Source: Armatimonadota bacterium (lineage in GTDB: Bacteria > Armatimonadota > Fimbriimonadia > Fimbriimonadales > Fimbriimonadaceae). From it: DNA of 64,000 nucleotides. The stretch is taken from assembly GCA_016789105.1 (NCBI GenBank), contig JAEURN010000002.1, positions 1-64,000 on the forward strand, written 5' to 3'. The notes beneath the pieces were generated by a model. The model searched no databases. It was given only the letters and a program-made list of their open reading frames with translations, and was not told the origin of the DNA. Numbering within the stretch: the first letter of the stretch is position 1; each line of letters starts with the position of its first letter. Below are positions 6,553 to 15,134 of the stretch, piece after piece. The position numbers and the translations under genes were made by a program.

Positions 6553-8649
6553 ATGCCCTTGCAGTGGACGGTTGATTACGGCAACGGGGCGATCCCCGTG
6601 GAACTCCCCCATGTTTGGCACCTGCAGGTGCCGATCACGTGGGAAGGGCCGGCAATTTACCGGGCTACAGCCAAGGTGGATCCCGATACACCAATACTCC
6701 TTTTCCACGGGGCGAGCTACCTGGCCGAAGTCTTTGTCGAGAGCGAACCAGTGGCCGACCATCGGGGGATTTGGGACGCCTTCACCGTCGATCTGACCCC
6801 ATGGGCTAACCAACAGGTCGAAATCGAGGTCCGGATCACCAAAAATGGGGGCCGCCGGTTCCCGGTCAGGGATGTCGCCTCCGGATTCATCCCCTACGTC
6901 TTCCACACCTTTGGCGGACTGTTCCGGCCGGTCGAATTCGTAGGGCCGGGGTTCCAACTGCAAAAAGATGCGGCCCCGACCGGGGTCACCGTGGACAACG
7001 GGAGGATCCATATCAACGGCAAGCCGTTTTATGCCCGGGGCATCTTGACTTGGGGCTGGTATCCCCAATCCACCAACCCCCATGCCGACTTGGCAACCGT
7101 CCAGGCCGAGGCCGACCACATTCAGGACGCTGGCTTCAACCTAGTCAAATTCTGCCTCTGGCTCCCACCGCACCATTACCTGGAAGAACTCCATCGGCGC
7201 GGGATCTGGGCTTGGATCGAACTGCCGGTCTGGCTACCCAACCCAGATGCAACATGCCTCCACCAAATGGAGGAGGAATGCTTGCGGATTGTCGCCCAAT
7301 ACCGGCACCACCCAAACATTTTGGCATGGACGGCCGGTTGTGAACTCAGCGAGGGCATCGACCCCCAATGGCGCAAAGGGTTGGTCGAGAAAATTCAAGT
7401 TCTGACGGGGCATCCGCTGGTCAAAGACAATTCGGGCGGTGCAGAGATGTATGGCGGCCACCCGGATGAATTCGGCACGTTTGAAGATTTCCACCCCTAT
7501 TGCGAACCAATGGACTACCCCGGCGTATTGGCTTCCCTCGCTCCCGGACCGCGTCCCACGATGCCGGCCCTGCTGGGGGAGTTCAACGACTACGACCTCT
7601 TCCGCCCGCTCCACCAATGGGTGGATGACTGTCCTTATTGGGCCAGCGGGGATCCGCAACTCAACGACCAGGGGGTGAGGTGGCAACATGATCTGCCGGC
7701 CATCATCGCGAAATGCCGGGATTCGGAACTCGGCGAATGGCTAAAGCGACATGGCAACGAACTGTCCCTCAACTCGCAACTCCAATCCATATGGATGCGC
7801 CAGCGCGCCTTTGACGCCACCCGCCTCCAGCCTTGGATCGATGGATGGGTGCTCACCGGTCTCCGGCACACCCCGATTTCCAGCGCGGGGATTTGGGATG
7901 ACGGCGGTGAGCCAGCCTATCCGGTGCAAACCCTGCGCCAATGGACAGCCGATACGTCGCTTCTGCTCTTCCCGCGCCGGACTCCGCCTTGGGTCAATGG
8001 CGGAAACCGGGTGGGCTTTGAACCCGCGACCGTCCGGTTTGCTGGCAATTGCCGGTTCCATGCAGCCGTCCACAGTGTCGTTGAGCTCGAATCCACCTTA
8101 AGGTGGAAGATCGATGGCATTGGTAGCGGGGAATGCGCGACCACCCGGGTCAGGGCACTCGAAACTGTCGAAGTTGGCTCCTTCACCGCCGAACTCCCGG
8201 CTGGCCGGCACCGCTTGGAACTCTCGTTTGGCGACGCCGTCCGGGAATTCCCGATCCATGTCACCACTCCGCTCGACCGGTTTGATTTGAGCGTCACGCA
8301 CACGCCCATGGCCACGCTTTCCCGGCCGTTCTTCCGCGAGGCCTGCCTGCAGTACCAACACCCCGCGTGGGCCGAACACGGGTGGCAAAACGACTTTGAC
8401 CGGCTTGCGTTGGTCGCCTCAGACCAAGCCATCGACCCCCGCTGCCTACCCCAAGACGCAGAAATCCTGCTCACGCGGCTCGATACCCGCACATTTGAAC
8501 GACTGCCCCTCGCCGCCCGCATCGGAGACCGTTTCGTGACAACACTGTTGCCTGGCTGCCCGCGCGGCGACCAACCGCCCGACCCATCCAAAAACCCCGC
8601 CGCCCACGACTTTTTGCGACTAGCCCAAAGGATCTTGGAATCGGAGTAA
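6553..8649 (+). CDS. Glycoside hydrolase family 2-like glycosidase
   Basis: This 698-residue protein has GH2 architecture: an N-terminal jelly-roll sugar-binding domain (about 1-140, with WEGPAIYRA and FHGASYLAEVF), then a TIM barrel from about 147 (INGKPFYARGI). The acid/base region HHPNILAWTAGCELSEG puts Glu264 where GH2 enzymes have the NE pair, but Asn is replaced by Cys. LLGEF supplies a likely nucleophile, Glu343. The last 200 residues look like accessory beta domains. No signal peptide, so it is probably cytoplasmic and cleaves glycosides brought in by the divergent ABC importer. Specificity (galactosidase, mannosidase or glucuronidase) cannot be read from the sequence. Confidence 0.82.
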   Translation: MPLQWTVDYGNGAIPVELPHVWHLQVPITWEGPAIYRATAKVDPDTPILLFHGASYLAEVFVESEPVADHRGIWDAFTVDLTPWANQQVEIEVRITKNGGRRFPVRDVASGFIPYVFHTFGGLFRPVEFVGPGFQLQKDAAPTGVTVDNGRIHINGKPFYARGILTWGWYPQSTNPHADLATVQAEADHIQDAGFNLVKFCLWLPPHHYLEELHRRGIWAWIELPVWLPNPDATCLHQMEEECLRIVAQYRHHPNILAWTAGCELSEGIDPQWRKGLVEKIQVLTGHPLVKDNSGGAEMYGGHPDEFGTFEDFHPYCEPMDYPGVLASLAPGPRPTMPALLGEFNDYDLFRPLHQWVDDCPYWASGDPQLNDQGVRWQHDLPAIIAKCRDSELGEWLKRHGNELSLNSQLQSIWMRQRAFDATRLQPWIDGWVLTGLRHTPISSAGIWDDGGEPAYPVQTLRQWTADTSLLLFPRRTPPWVNGGNRVGFEPATVRFAGNCRFHAAVHSVVELESTLRWKIDGIGSGECATTRVRALETVEVGSFTAELPAGRHRLELSFGDAVREFPIHVTTPLDRFDLSVTHTPMATLSRPFFREACLQYQHPAWAEHGWQNDFDRLALVASDQAIDPRCLPQDAEILLTRLDTRTFERLPLAARIGDRFVTTLLPGCPRGDQPPDPSKNPAAHDFLRLAQRILESE

Positions 8650-8659
8650 CCTCACCACC

Positions 8660-9325
8660 ATGACGTTCGAAGAAGCGATGGCCCGCCTGGAAAGCCTAGG
8701 GTCCGACAAAGTCAAAAAACTCAATATCCGCAACGGGGCCGGAGGTGACCAATTCGGGGTCAAACTGGGCGATATCCGCAACCTTGCTAAGGAAATCAAA
8801 TCCGACCACACCCTAGCCCTCCAACTTTGGGATTCGGGCAACCTCGATGCCCGACTTCTTGGCCTGCTCGTGATGACGCCCAAACAAATCTCGGCCGAGC
8901 AACTCGATGAAATGGTTAAAGACGCCGGAAACGACCAAACCGCGGACTGGCTGATGACCAACATCGTCAAAAACCACCCGGCCGCGGAAGGGTTCCGCGA
9001 GCAATGGATGGCCGACCCGAACCCTTATGCCCGGCGGGCCGGGTGGAGCCTCACAACCCGGGGGGTCGCCAAACTTACCGACCCGGGTGCGCTCACCGCC
9101 CTCCTCGACCGGATCGAACGCGAGGCGCCAACGGCCCCCGCCCCCGCCCAATGGACGATGAACTATTGCCTCGCGGAAATCGGGATTACGTCACCAGAGC
9201 ACCGCGACCGAGCCATCGCACTCGGCGAGCAACTCGGGATGTTCCGGGACTACCCGGTCTCAAAGGGCTGCGTCTCGCCCTATGCCCCTATTTGGATCGC
9301 TGAAATGGTCAGGCGAAAAAGCTGA
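8660..9325 (+). CDS. DNA alkylation repair protein, AlkD-like HEAT-repeat family
   Basis: This 221-residue all-helical protein matches the DNA alkylation repair family (PF08713): RNGAGGDQFGVKLGDIRNLAKEI near the N-terminus, LWDSGNLDARLLGLLVM, and WLMTNIV. AlkD-type enzymes excise bulky cationic alkylated bases without flipping them. A TAACCT box that includes the glycosidase stop codon lies seven bases before the ATG, so this gene has its own leaderless start despite the ten-base gap. It heads a group that also includes a Fpg/Nei glycosylase, so a base-repair role fits. Some members of this family act on other substrates. Confidence 0.85.
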   Translation: MTFEEAMARLESLGSDKVKKLNIRNGAGGDQFGVKLGDIRNLAKEIKSDHTLALQLWDSGNLDARLLGLLVMTPKQISAEQLDEMVKDAGNDQTADWLMTNIVKNHPAAEGFREQWMADPNPYARRAGWSLTTRGVAKLTDPGALTALLDRIEREAPTAPAPAQWTMNYCLAEIGITSPEHRDRAIALGEQLGMFRDYPVSKGCVSPYAPIWIAEMVRRKS

Positions 9326-9350
9326 GCCGACAAAAGCCATAATCCCTGCT

Positions 9351-10310
9351 ATGGACAATTTGCCCGGGTGGGAGCCAACGCCCCTCGTCAAGGTTGACGG
9401 CATCTATGCCAAGGTCGAAATGGTCAACCCGTGTGGCAGCATTAAAGACCGCATTGCCCATTACATCATCTCGAGGAGCATGGAAACCGGGTGCCTGAAG
9501 CCCGGGATGGGGCTGATTGAAGCCACAAGCGGCAACACCGGCATCGCCCTCGCCTATTACGGCCAAAAGTATGGGTTCCCCGTGACCATTGTCATGCCCG
9601 AACACATGACGGAAGAGCGCAAGCAAATCATCCGCTCATTCGGGGCCGAACTCATCCTGTGTTCGCAAGAAGGCAGCTTTGCCGAAGCTGCCGAAATCCG
9701 CGACCGGATGGCCGCCGAGAATCCTGGCCTGTATTGCACCGACCAATTCAGCAACCCCCTCAATGTTGAATGCCACGAGCGCACCACCGGCCAAGAGCTT
9801 GCCACCCAAGTGCCGGGGCAGATCGACGCTTTTGTGGCGGGGGTAGGGACGGGGGGCACACTCATCGGGGTCGGCAACCGGCTGAGGCGCGACAACCCCC
9901 AAATCCACCTTGCCGCCGTGGAGCCCAAACAGGCGGCCGTCATGTCCGGGGGGCCGGAAAACAGTTCCCACCGGATTTTCGGCATCGGCGACGGGTTCAT
10001 CCCCGCCATTGCCGGAGACGGCGAAGGGGGACTCCACCCCATGATCGACGAAGTCATCGTCATCTCCGATTGCGAAGCCTTGGATGCCGCCAAATACTTG
10101 GCCCGGGAACATGGGCTGCACGTCGGTATTTCCAGCGGGGCCAACTTCCTTGCCGCCAAAAAACTCCAAGACCGGTTCAACACCGTGGCCACCGTCTTTT
10201 CCGACGGGGCCCGCAAGTACCTCAGCCACGGTCTCACCCTCTGCGACCCAGACACATGCCAGTTCGCCGAACTCTGCGCCCGCTGTGTGATCGACAGGGC
10301 CGACGGCTGA
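9351..10310 (+). CDS. cysK: Cysteine synthase (PLP-dependent, CysK/CysM type)
   Basis: This 319-residue fold-type II PLP enzyme converts O-acetylserine (or O-phosphoserine) and sulfide to cysteine. The PLP lysine is Lys32 in NPCGSIKDR, followed by the SGNTG substrate loop near 63 and the phosphate-binding GTGGT near 160. The C-terminus carries an unusual Cys-rich tail (CDPDTCQFAELCARC) that could bind metal; related enzymes with this tail are known. ATG at 9351 follows a CATAAT box by seven bases, so the transcript is probably leaderless. CysK versus CysM substrate preference is not decidable here. Confidence 0.9.
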   Translation: MDNLPGWEPTPLVKVDGIYAKVEMVNPCGSIKDRIAHYIISRSMETGCLKPGMGLIEATSGNTGIALAYYGQKYGFPVTIVMPEHMTEERKQIIRSFGAELILCSQEGSFAEAAEIRDRMAAENPGLYCTDQFSNPLNVECHERTTGQELATQVPGQIDAFVAGVGTGGTLIGVGNRLRRDNPQIHLAAVEPKQAAVMSGGPENSSHRIFGIGDGFIPAIAGDGEGGLHPMIDEVIVISDCEALDAAKYLAREHGLHVGISSGANFLAAKKLQDRFNTVATVFSDGARKYLSHGLTLCDPDTCQFAELCARCVIDRADG

Positions 10311-10311
10311 A

Positions 10312-11208
10312 ATGCCCGAACTCCCGGACATCGAGCTCTACATCGCTTGCTTGAGGCCGAGGGTAGTCGGCCAGTCCTTTTCCGAGTTCAAAACGTACAA
10401 CCCGTTTGCTCTGCGAACCGTCACGCCCAAGCCCGCCGACCTGATCGGAACCCCGATCACCGACCTATGGAGGATCGGCAAGAGGATTGCCTTCGGTTTT
10501 GAAGGGGGTGCCACCATGGTGATCCATTTGATGTTGGCGGGCCGCTTCCGCTGGACCGCCCCAGTGGCGGCAATCCAAAGAAAAGTCACCCACGCCTCCT
10601 GGCGGTTCGGCGAAGGGTCGCTCCTCCTCACCGAGGCGAGCACCAAAAAGCGCGCCGGCATCTGGCTTTTCCCTGATCGGGAATCAGCCCAAACCCTGGA
10701 TCCTGGCGGGCTTGAACCCCTGGCCTGCACGCCTGAGCAATTCGCCCGGGTGGTTGCCGAAGGGAACCACACCCTGAAACGGGCTCTGACTAACCCGTTC
10801 CAATTTTCCGGGATCGGCAACACGTTTTCCGATGAAATCCTCCATGCGGCCAAATTGAGCCCGTTCAAGCTCGGATCAAGCCTGAGCCCAGCGGAAATGG
10901 ATGCCCTCTACCGGGCTACGGTCGAAACTCTCACCAAGTGGCGGGATCGGCTAATCGCCGAATTTGATGGCGGCGAAAAATTCCCCGGCCCGGGCCAGGT
11001 CACGGCCTTCCGACCCGATTACGCCGCCCACGGCAGATTCAAAGAACCGTGCCCGGTCTGCGGCAAGCCGATCCAACGGGTGGTCTATGCAGAACGCGAG
11101 TTCAACTACTGCGCCGTTTGTCAAACCGGCGGACGCCTGTTAGCCGACCGGTCGCTCTCCCGGTTGCTTAAAGACGACTGGCCCCGCTCAATTACCGACG
11201 ACGAATAG
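10312..11208 (+). CDS. Fpg/Nei family DNA glycosylase
   Basis: This 298-residue base-excision repair glycosylase/AP lyase starts MPELPDIE; Pro2 is the catalytic amine and Glu3 the general acid. It has an H2TH region (FSGIGNTFSDEILHAA) and a C-terminal zinc finger CPVC...CAVCQTGGR. It removes oxidised bases such as formamidopyrimidines or oxidised pyrimidines. The start lies one base after the cysteine synthase stop, so the two are co-transcribed. The PELPDIE variant instead of PELPEVE and the long insert make a precise MutM or Nei label unsafe. Confidence 0.9.
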   Translation: MPELPDIELYIACLRPRVVGQSFSEFKTYNPFALRTVTPKPADLIGTPITDLWRIGKRIAFGFEGGATMVIHLMLAGRFRWTAPVAAIQRKVTHASWRFGEGSLLLTEASTKKRAGIWLFPDRESAQTLDPGGLEPLACTPEQFARVVAEGNHTLKRALTNPFQFSGIGNTFSDEILHAAKLSPFKLGSSLSPAEMDALYRATVETLTKWRDRLIAEFDGGEKFPGPGQVTAFRPDYAAHGRFKEPCPVCGKPIQRVVYAEREFNYCAVCQTGGRLLADRSLSRLLKDDWPRSITDDE

Positions 11209-11210
11209 TC

Positions 11211-12164
11211 CTATCTCATCCCGTCTGGGGGCAAAAGCGGCGGAATCACCGGCTTGCCAGACCGCGGCAATTTTGGCCGCATGATGGTTTTCAAATATTC
11301 CCACTTTTCGGCGTCGACAAACTCGCAATGGCTGTCGCAGAAACAAACCAAATAAGTTCCGTCGGGCCACGGTTTGGGGTCGTAGAGCAGGGGCATTTCC
11401 GTGATGTCTTCAATGACCGTGGCATTCAGGCCGGCAACCCCCACGTTGTAGCGGAAATCTCCCGGGCCGTTGGGATTCAAAGTCCGGAAAATCTCGCGGT
11501 TCTTGCAGTAGGGGTAGACCACGCTCTGGAAATACGGCGTACTTTCGACATAAGGGAATTCGTCGTCATAGTCCGCCAAATAAATCATCGTGGCCGTTCC
11601 CAGTTGCTTGATGTTGCTCATGCTGGTCGTCTTGGCCGACGCGGGGACAGCCGAAACCCCTTGCCCCCCACCAGAATTTGCCAATTCCCCCAACGCTTTG
11701 ACAAACGAAGCCCGGTCCAATCCCGGTACCGCCTCGATCGACGAGATGTTGGCCGGATTCACAAGCCGCAACGTCATCACAAGCGACTCGGGCTTCATTT
11801 CGCCCATCCCTTCGGTGGTGGTTCCCGGAGTGGGGGCGTACACGTAAGTCACCAACAGTTCTTGGCCATAAAGCTTGACCGTAGACCCATTCGTCCAACT
11901 CGTGGAAATCAGTTGATAGGCGGTGGCGACCGCCGTCGAGTCTTCGCCGTCCGTCATGGCGCCCATCATGGCCAGGGTCATGATGGAGGCCATCGACATC
12001 CCGTTCATCTCCCCGCCCAGCTCCTTGACTTTGACAGGATAGTAATCATCCGGCAATTGAGAGATGGGCACCGACGCTTTCAACTCCGTCCCCGGGAAAT
12101 TCTGGGCTAGGGCCGCCGGGACAACGGCAAACAGCAAGGCGGACAAAGCAAGCCAACGGGTCAT
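11211..12164 (-). CDS. Secreted protein with pilin-like (DUF1559-type) C-terminal domain
   Basis: This 317-residue protein has a classical signal peptide (MTRWLALSALLFAVVPAALAQ). The N-terminal half is not recognisable. From about residue 178 it carries SNIKQLGTATMIYLADYDDEFPY, then a DSHCEFVDAEKW segment. Both match the globular part of the type II pseudopilins encoded at 12453 and 13820 ([28 protein letters not shown]). It lacks the N-terminal prepilin methylation helix, so it appears to be a soluble secreted version of that fold. A TAGAAT box lies nine bases before the ATG. It converges on the Fpg/Nei gene with a 2-bp gap. Confidence 0.75.
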   Translation of the reverse strand: MTRWLALSALLFAVVPAALAQNFPGTELKASVPISQLPDDYYPVKVKELGGEMNGMSMASIMTLAMMGAMTDGEDSTAVATAYQLISTSWTNGSTVKLYGQELLVTYVYAPTPGTTTEGMGEMKPESLVMTLRLVNPANISSIEAVPGLDRASFVKALGELANSGGGQGVSAVPASAKTTSMSNIKQLGTATMIYLADYDDEFPYVESTPYFQSVVYPYCKNREIFRTLNPNGPGDFRYNVGVAGLNATVIEDITEMPLLYDPKPWPDGTYLVCFCDSHCEFVDAEKWEYLKTIMRPKLPRSGKPVIPPLLPPDGMR

Positions 12165-12452
12165 GACGGAACTATTCTAGTCGCAAGGACGGTGCTTTTG
12201 TTCATCCAAACAACCGCAATCCTCGAGCGGGTCTGAAATGCACTGGCATCTGTATCGCATACCGCGCCCGCCCCCCAAAGTCAGGTGTCACAGTCAATCC
12301 GTTCCGGTGGGCAGCCCAGGTGCTTGGCTCAAACCAGGTCTTGCCGACAACCGAGGTGCCCGGAGAGACTAATTGCAGTCTCGGCCAGCGAATATGCGGG
12401 AAAATCGATGTTTTCCAAATGCGCGACTAGGTGGCAATTGTATAATCAAACA
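12165..12452. other. 288-bp intergenic region between divergent genes
   Basis: This region separates the secreted protein on the minus strand from the pilin gene on the plus strand. It contains a perfect 6-bp hairpin GAGACT/AGTCTC at 12365-12382 and a consensus TATAAT at 12441-12446 six bases before the GTG of the pilin gene. I found no known riboswitch pattern or short gene in it. Confidence 0.5.
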
Positions 12453-13211
12453 GTGATTTCACGCCGCGGGGCCTTTACTTTGATCGAACTGCTCGTTGTG
12501 ATCGCAATCATCGCGATTTTGGCGGCGATCCTGTTCCCCGTCTTTGCCCAGGCCAAGGAATCTGCAAAGAAGACTGCCTGCCTCAGCAACAACAAGCAGA
12601 TCGGTATTGCCCTCTACCTTTACTTGAGCGACTATGACGATAGCCTCCCCATGGCCAATTACCCGGCCCCGCCGGCCTATATGGGCCCCCCCTGGACTGT
12701 CTTCCAATTCCATAACGGGGCCGGGATTTCCGAACTCTCTTGGGCTGACTTGCTCAACCCGTACGCCAAAAACATCCAAATTTTTGCCTGCCCCGACGAT
12801 GGGCAACAGGCCCGCACCTCGGGCGGGGCGGCAATCCCCGGCGAAAAACTCAGCTATGCCCTCAACTACTATTTTTACCGCCAGCCAAACGGCGTGTCCC
12901 GATTTGCCCTCACGGGAGGCAACATGTCGGAGATGACGGCTCCCGCTTCCAAAATCTTTATCGCCGAAACCGGAGTCGACGCAGCGGGTACCCGCCGGGA
13001 GATCGTCCGGCCCGACCGAGACGCCGGGATGCACCGCCACATCAACGGCGGCGCCAACTATGTTTATGCCGACACTCACGCCAAGAACCACACCGAGCCC
13101 AAGTGGTGGGCCACGGTGGCCCCCAGCGTGTGGGGCAATCCTGATATCGCCCAGGATCAACCCTGTCCGCAGTGGTTCCCTTGGGTTGAAGATACCGGCG
13201 AGAAGTGGTAA
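12453..13211 (+). CDS. Type II secretion/type IV pilin-like protein (prepilin)
   Basis: This 252-residue prepilin begins with a short basic leader (ISRRGA), then [19 protein letters not shown]: cleavage would occur before Phe and the fifth residue is the conserved Glu. The helix continues into [11 protein letters not shown], the form typical of Armatimonadota and Planctomycetes, followed by a DUF1559-like globular domain ([20 protein letters not shown]). The C-terminal ADTHAKNH is the usual family end. GTG at 12453 is chosen because TATAAT ends six bases upstream, indicating leaderless transcription. It would be processed by a prepilin peptidase and assembled into a pseudopilus or surface fibre; no assembly genes are nearby. 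Confidence 0.92.
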   Translation: MISRRGAFTLIELLVVIAIIAILAAILFPVFAQAKESAKKTACLSNNKQIGIALYLYLSDYDDSLPMANYPAPPAYMGPPWTVFQFHNGAGISELSWADLLNPYAKNIQIFACPDDGQQARTSGGAAIPGEKLSYALNYYFYRQPNGVSRFALTGGNMSEMTAPASKIFIAETGVDAAGTRREIVRPDRDAGMHRHINGGANYVYADTHAKNHTEPKWWATVAPSVWGNPDIAQDQPCPQWFPWVEDTGEKW

Positions 13212-13220
13212 TCGGTCGGC

Positions 13221-13802
13221 TTAGTTGCCGAACTTGACACCGGTGCCCGGCATGAGCCGGGCACCGGTGCTCCCATTGGAACCCGACTTGCCAGATTTGC
13301 CCCAGCCGTAGAATCCGACTCCGGTGACCGTGACTGTTTCATCGACAGTTTTCTTCTCTGGGGTCGGGTGGTATTTCTCTTCCAGTTCTTTACGGGTGGC
13401 GGCGATCTGCCCCTCCAACGGCGAACCCTTGCAGATTGATGGGTCAGGGACTTCCACAACTGTGTGCCCGCCCTTTTCACCCCGGATGACCATGTAGAAG
13501 TCACCGTCCTTTTTGAGTTCGATCGATTCCAAACGCCCATGCACCCGGAAAGTGTAGCGTTCGAACGATCCCCGCCGCCCCCCCAGGTCTGCCGGAAGAT
13601 GCATCGCCATGAGCTCCTCCACGGTGATGTCTTTCGGGTTTAGGTCGATTTCGCTTGCCGCGGCATCCATCGTTGTCTTGACTAAGCGGCGCTCAGCGCG
13701 CAAATCCGTCTTGGGCTGGTGGGTTGCAGCCCAAATGCCAATCCCGGCCAAAACCAATAGCGAGCCGCCGATCACGATCTCTTTCGACTTGGCGTGTATC
13801 AT
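13221..13802 (-). CDS. Membrane-anchored hypothetical protein
   Basis: This 193-residue protein has one N-terminal hydrophobic segment (IVIGGSLLVLAGIGIWAA) and an extracytoplasmic domain with alternating beta-type segments (RYTFRVHGRLESIELKKDG, HTVVEVPDPSIC), then a Gly/Ser-rich tail. The family is not recognised. It is convergent with the first pilin gene and divergent from the second. ATG at 13802 is used; TTG at 13811, five bases after a CATAAT box, is an alternative leaderless start. Its location between two pilin genes hints at a surface role, but this is only context. Confidence 0.7.
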   Translation of the reverse strand: MIHAKSKEIVIGGSLLVLAGIGIWAATHQPKTDLRAERRLVKTTMDAAASEIDLNPKDITVEELMAMHLPADLGGRRGSFERYTFRVHGRLESIELKKDGDFYMVIRGEKGGHTVVEVPDPSICKGSPLEGQIAATRKELEEKYHPTPEKKTVDETVTVTGVGFYGWGKSGKSGSNGSTGARLMPGTGVKFGN

Positions 13803-13822
13803 GGGTCTCAAATCCAATTATG
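13797..13822. promoter_or_regulatory. Face-to-face overlapping -10 boxes and start codons
   Basis: The plus-strand TATCAT (13797-13802) contains the minus-strand ATG of the membrane protein. The minus-strand CATAAT (13822-13817) contains the plus-strand ATG of the pilin gene (13820). The two divergent start codons are only 17 bp apart, so transcription of one gene should exclude the other. Confidence 0.5.
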
Positions 13823-14551
13823 TCCGATCTGAAGTTCCGATGCGCCCGGAAACCATCTGGGTTTACGCTGGTCGAACTGCTTGTCGTCATCGCCCTGATC
13901 GCCATACTGGCCGCCATCATCTTTCCTGTATTCAGCCAAGCCAAAGAGGCCGGAAAGCGCAGCAGCTGCCTCAGCAATGTGAAAGAAACCGGAATGGCGG
14001 TCCAGCTCTATAACTCCGACTATGACAACACCTACTCTCAAACCCGTAAGTCCTCCAAAGATCCGGCAATTGACGATGCCGATGGCAGCCTGGAAGAGCC
14101 CGACTTCGGAAGTTTTTTCAACCGGTTGACACCCTACAAAGTCACTGGCGACATGCTTGGCAAGTGCCCCTCTGACCCCGACCCATTGGGCCGGGACTGC
14201 GACACTCCCGCCCCCGACCATCCCGATCTCCTGTCATATCTGGTGAACGGATATTTTGTGTTCGGCCTCGCCGAATCGGCGGTGGACAAACCAGCTGAAA
14301 CCATCCTTCTTGCCGAGCGGCGATCACAAGGGACGGCAACCGCCGACCCGTTTTGCAATTATCTCTATCGCCCGTGGTTCAACCCTGGCAATCCCGCCGC
14401 CCCGGCCAACGATATGGATGCCCGCAATGGTGCCATTGCCACCAAACGGCACGTCCGGGCCAATTACGGCTTTGCCGACACCCATGTTAAGGCCCTTTCG
14501 TTTGACCAGACTTTCCAGGTTTCAGGATCGCCGAACCTCCATCGCCCCTAG
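13820..14551 (+). CDS. Type II secretion/type IV pilin-like protein (prepilin)
   Basis: This 243-residue prepilin has a leader MSDLKFRCARKPSG followed by FTLVELLVVIALIAILAAI and IFPVFSQAKEAGKRSSCLSN; Glu5 of the mature form is present. The C-terminal domain has the same YNSDYD and GFADTHVKAL motifs as the pilin at 12453, so the two are paralogues separated by one opposite-strand gene. It probably forms minor fibre or pseudopilus subunits. Its TAG overlaps the stop of the convergent downstream gene (CTAG). Confidence 0.9.
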   Translation: MSDLKFRCARKPSGFTLVELLVVIALIAILAAIIFPVFSQAKEAGKRSSCLSNVKETGMAVQLYNSDYDNTYSQTRKSSKDPAIDDADGSLEEPDFGSFFNRLTPYKVTGDMLGKCPSDPDPLGRDCDTPAPDHPDLLSYLVNGYFVFGLAESAVDKPAETILLAERRSQGTATADPFCNYLYRPWFNPGNPAAPANDMDARNGAIATKRHVRANYGFADTHVKALSFDQTFQVSGSPNLHRP

Positions 14552-15024
14552 CCGCCGGTATTCCACACCGGAGCTTGGGCACTGATGTCTGCCGCCAGCT
14601 TGTCAACGCATTTCTTGAACCAGGCAGGGGTGACCCCGTGGTTTTCCAGCGCGTAGCCGCACATCAAAACATCTTTCGAGGTCACGTAGAACATCGTGGG
14701 TTGGATGGATCCATTGGCCTTGAGCAACCCGGCGTAATTGGTCTTGGCCGTGGCCGGCCCCAAGTTGGCGGTCAGCCAAACATAGTTTTTGCTCGGACTG
14801 ATCTCGGCCCCTACTGGCACATTAAAGGCATCCGTCTTGACCGTGAACGAGTACTTTTCTTTGCCGACCTCTTCATTCAAGACTTTAACTTCGTACCCGA
14901 GGTTTTCGACGAGTTTCTTGAGCTCAGGGGCGGTCAACGGCTCGGTTTCTGCCTGAGGCGATCCAATCCCGACCAATGAAGGCAAAGTGAGCGTGAGCCC
15001 AGCAAGGGCCATACCGATCTTCAT
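14548..15024 (-). CDS. Secreted YbjN-like small protein (hypothetical)
   Basis: This 158-residue protein has a signal peptide (MKIGMALAGLTLTLPSLVGIGSPQA) and a single alpha/beta domain. Features such as LTAPELKKLVENLGYEV and the late AWFKKCVDKLAADI helix are reminiscent of YbjN or type III chaperone-like folds. That resemblance is structural intuition, not a firm family match. There are single Cys residues in CGYALENHG and KKCVDK. No neighbour explains its role. Its stop overlaps the pilin gene stop, so the two transcripts converge. Confidence 0.65.
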   Translation of the reverse strand: MKIGMALAGLTLTLPSLVGIGSPQAETEPLTAPELKKLVENLGYEVKVLNEEVGKEKYSFTVKTDAFNVPVGAEISPSKNYVWLTANLGPATAKTNYAGLLKANGSIQPTMFYVTSKDVLMCGYALENHGVTPAWFKKCVDKLAADISAQAPVWNTGG

Positions 15025-15134
15025 ATCAGTAAGGACGCGGAATAGCCGGCGGAGAGTCCGAAAAGCCTGATTTTTTTCCCTTTCAATCGCATGTATGAGT
15101 GATACTGTCTTTTGCTTTTTTGACGGAACCGGCT

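Noticed and set aside
5245-7119. 624-residue reading of the sugar-binding protein
   Set aside because: The upstream 200 codons are antisense to the GH2 glycosidase; the lipoprotein signal and TATAGT box fix the start at 6510.
7145-8591. Several antisense open frames within the GH2 gene
   Set aside because: They are shadows caused by high GC; none has a recognisable domain or start signal, while the plus-strand frame is a clear enzyme.
12165-12452. A cobalamin or other riboswitch upstream of the pilin gene
   Set aside because: Short motif resemblances did not assemble into the conserved core on either strand, and the gene appears leaderless, leaving no room for a riboswitch leader.
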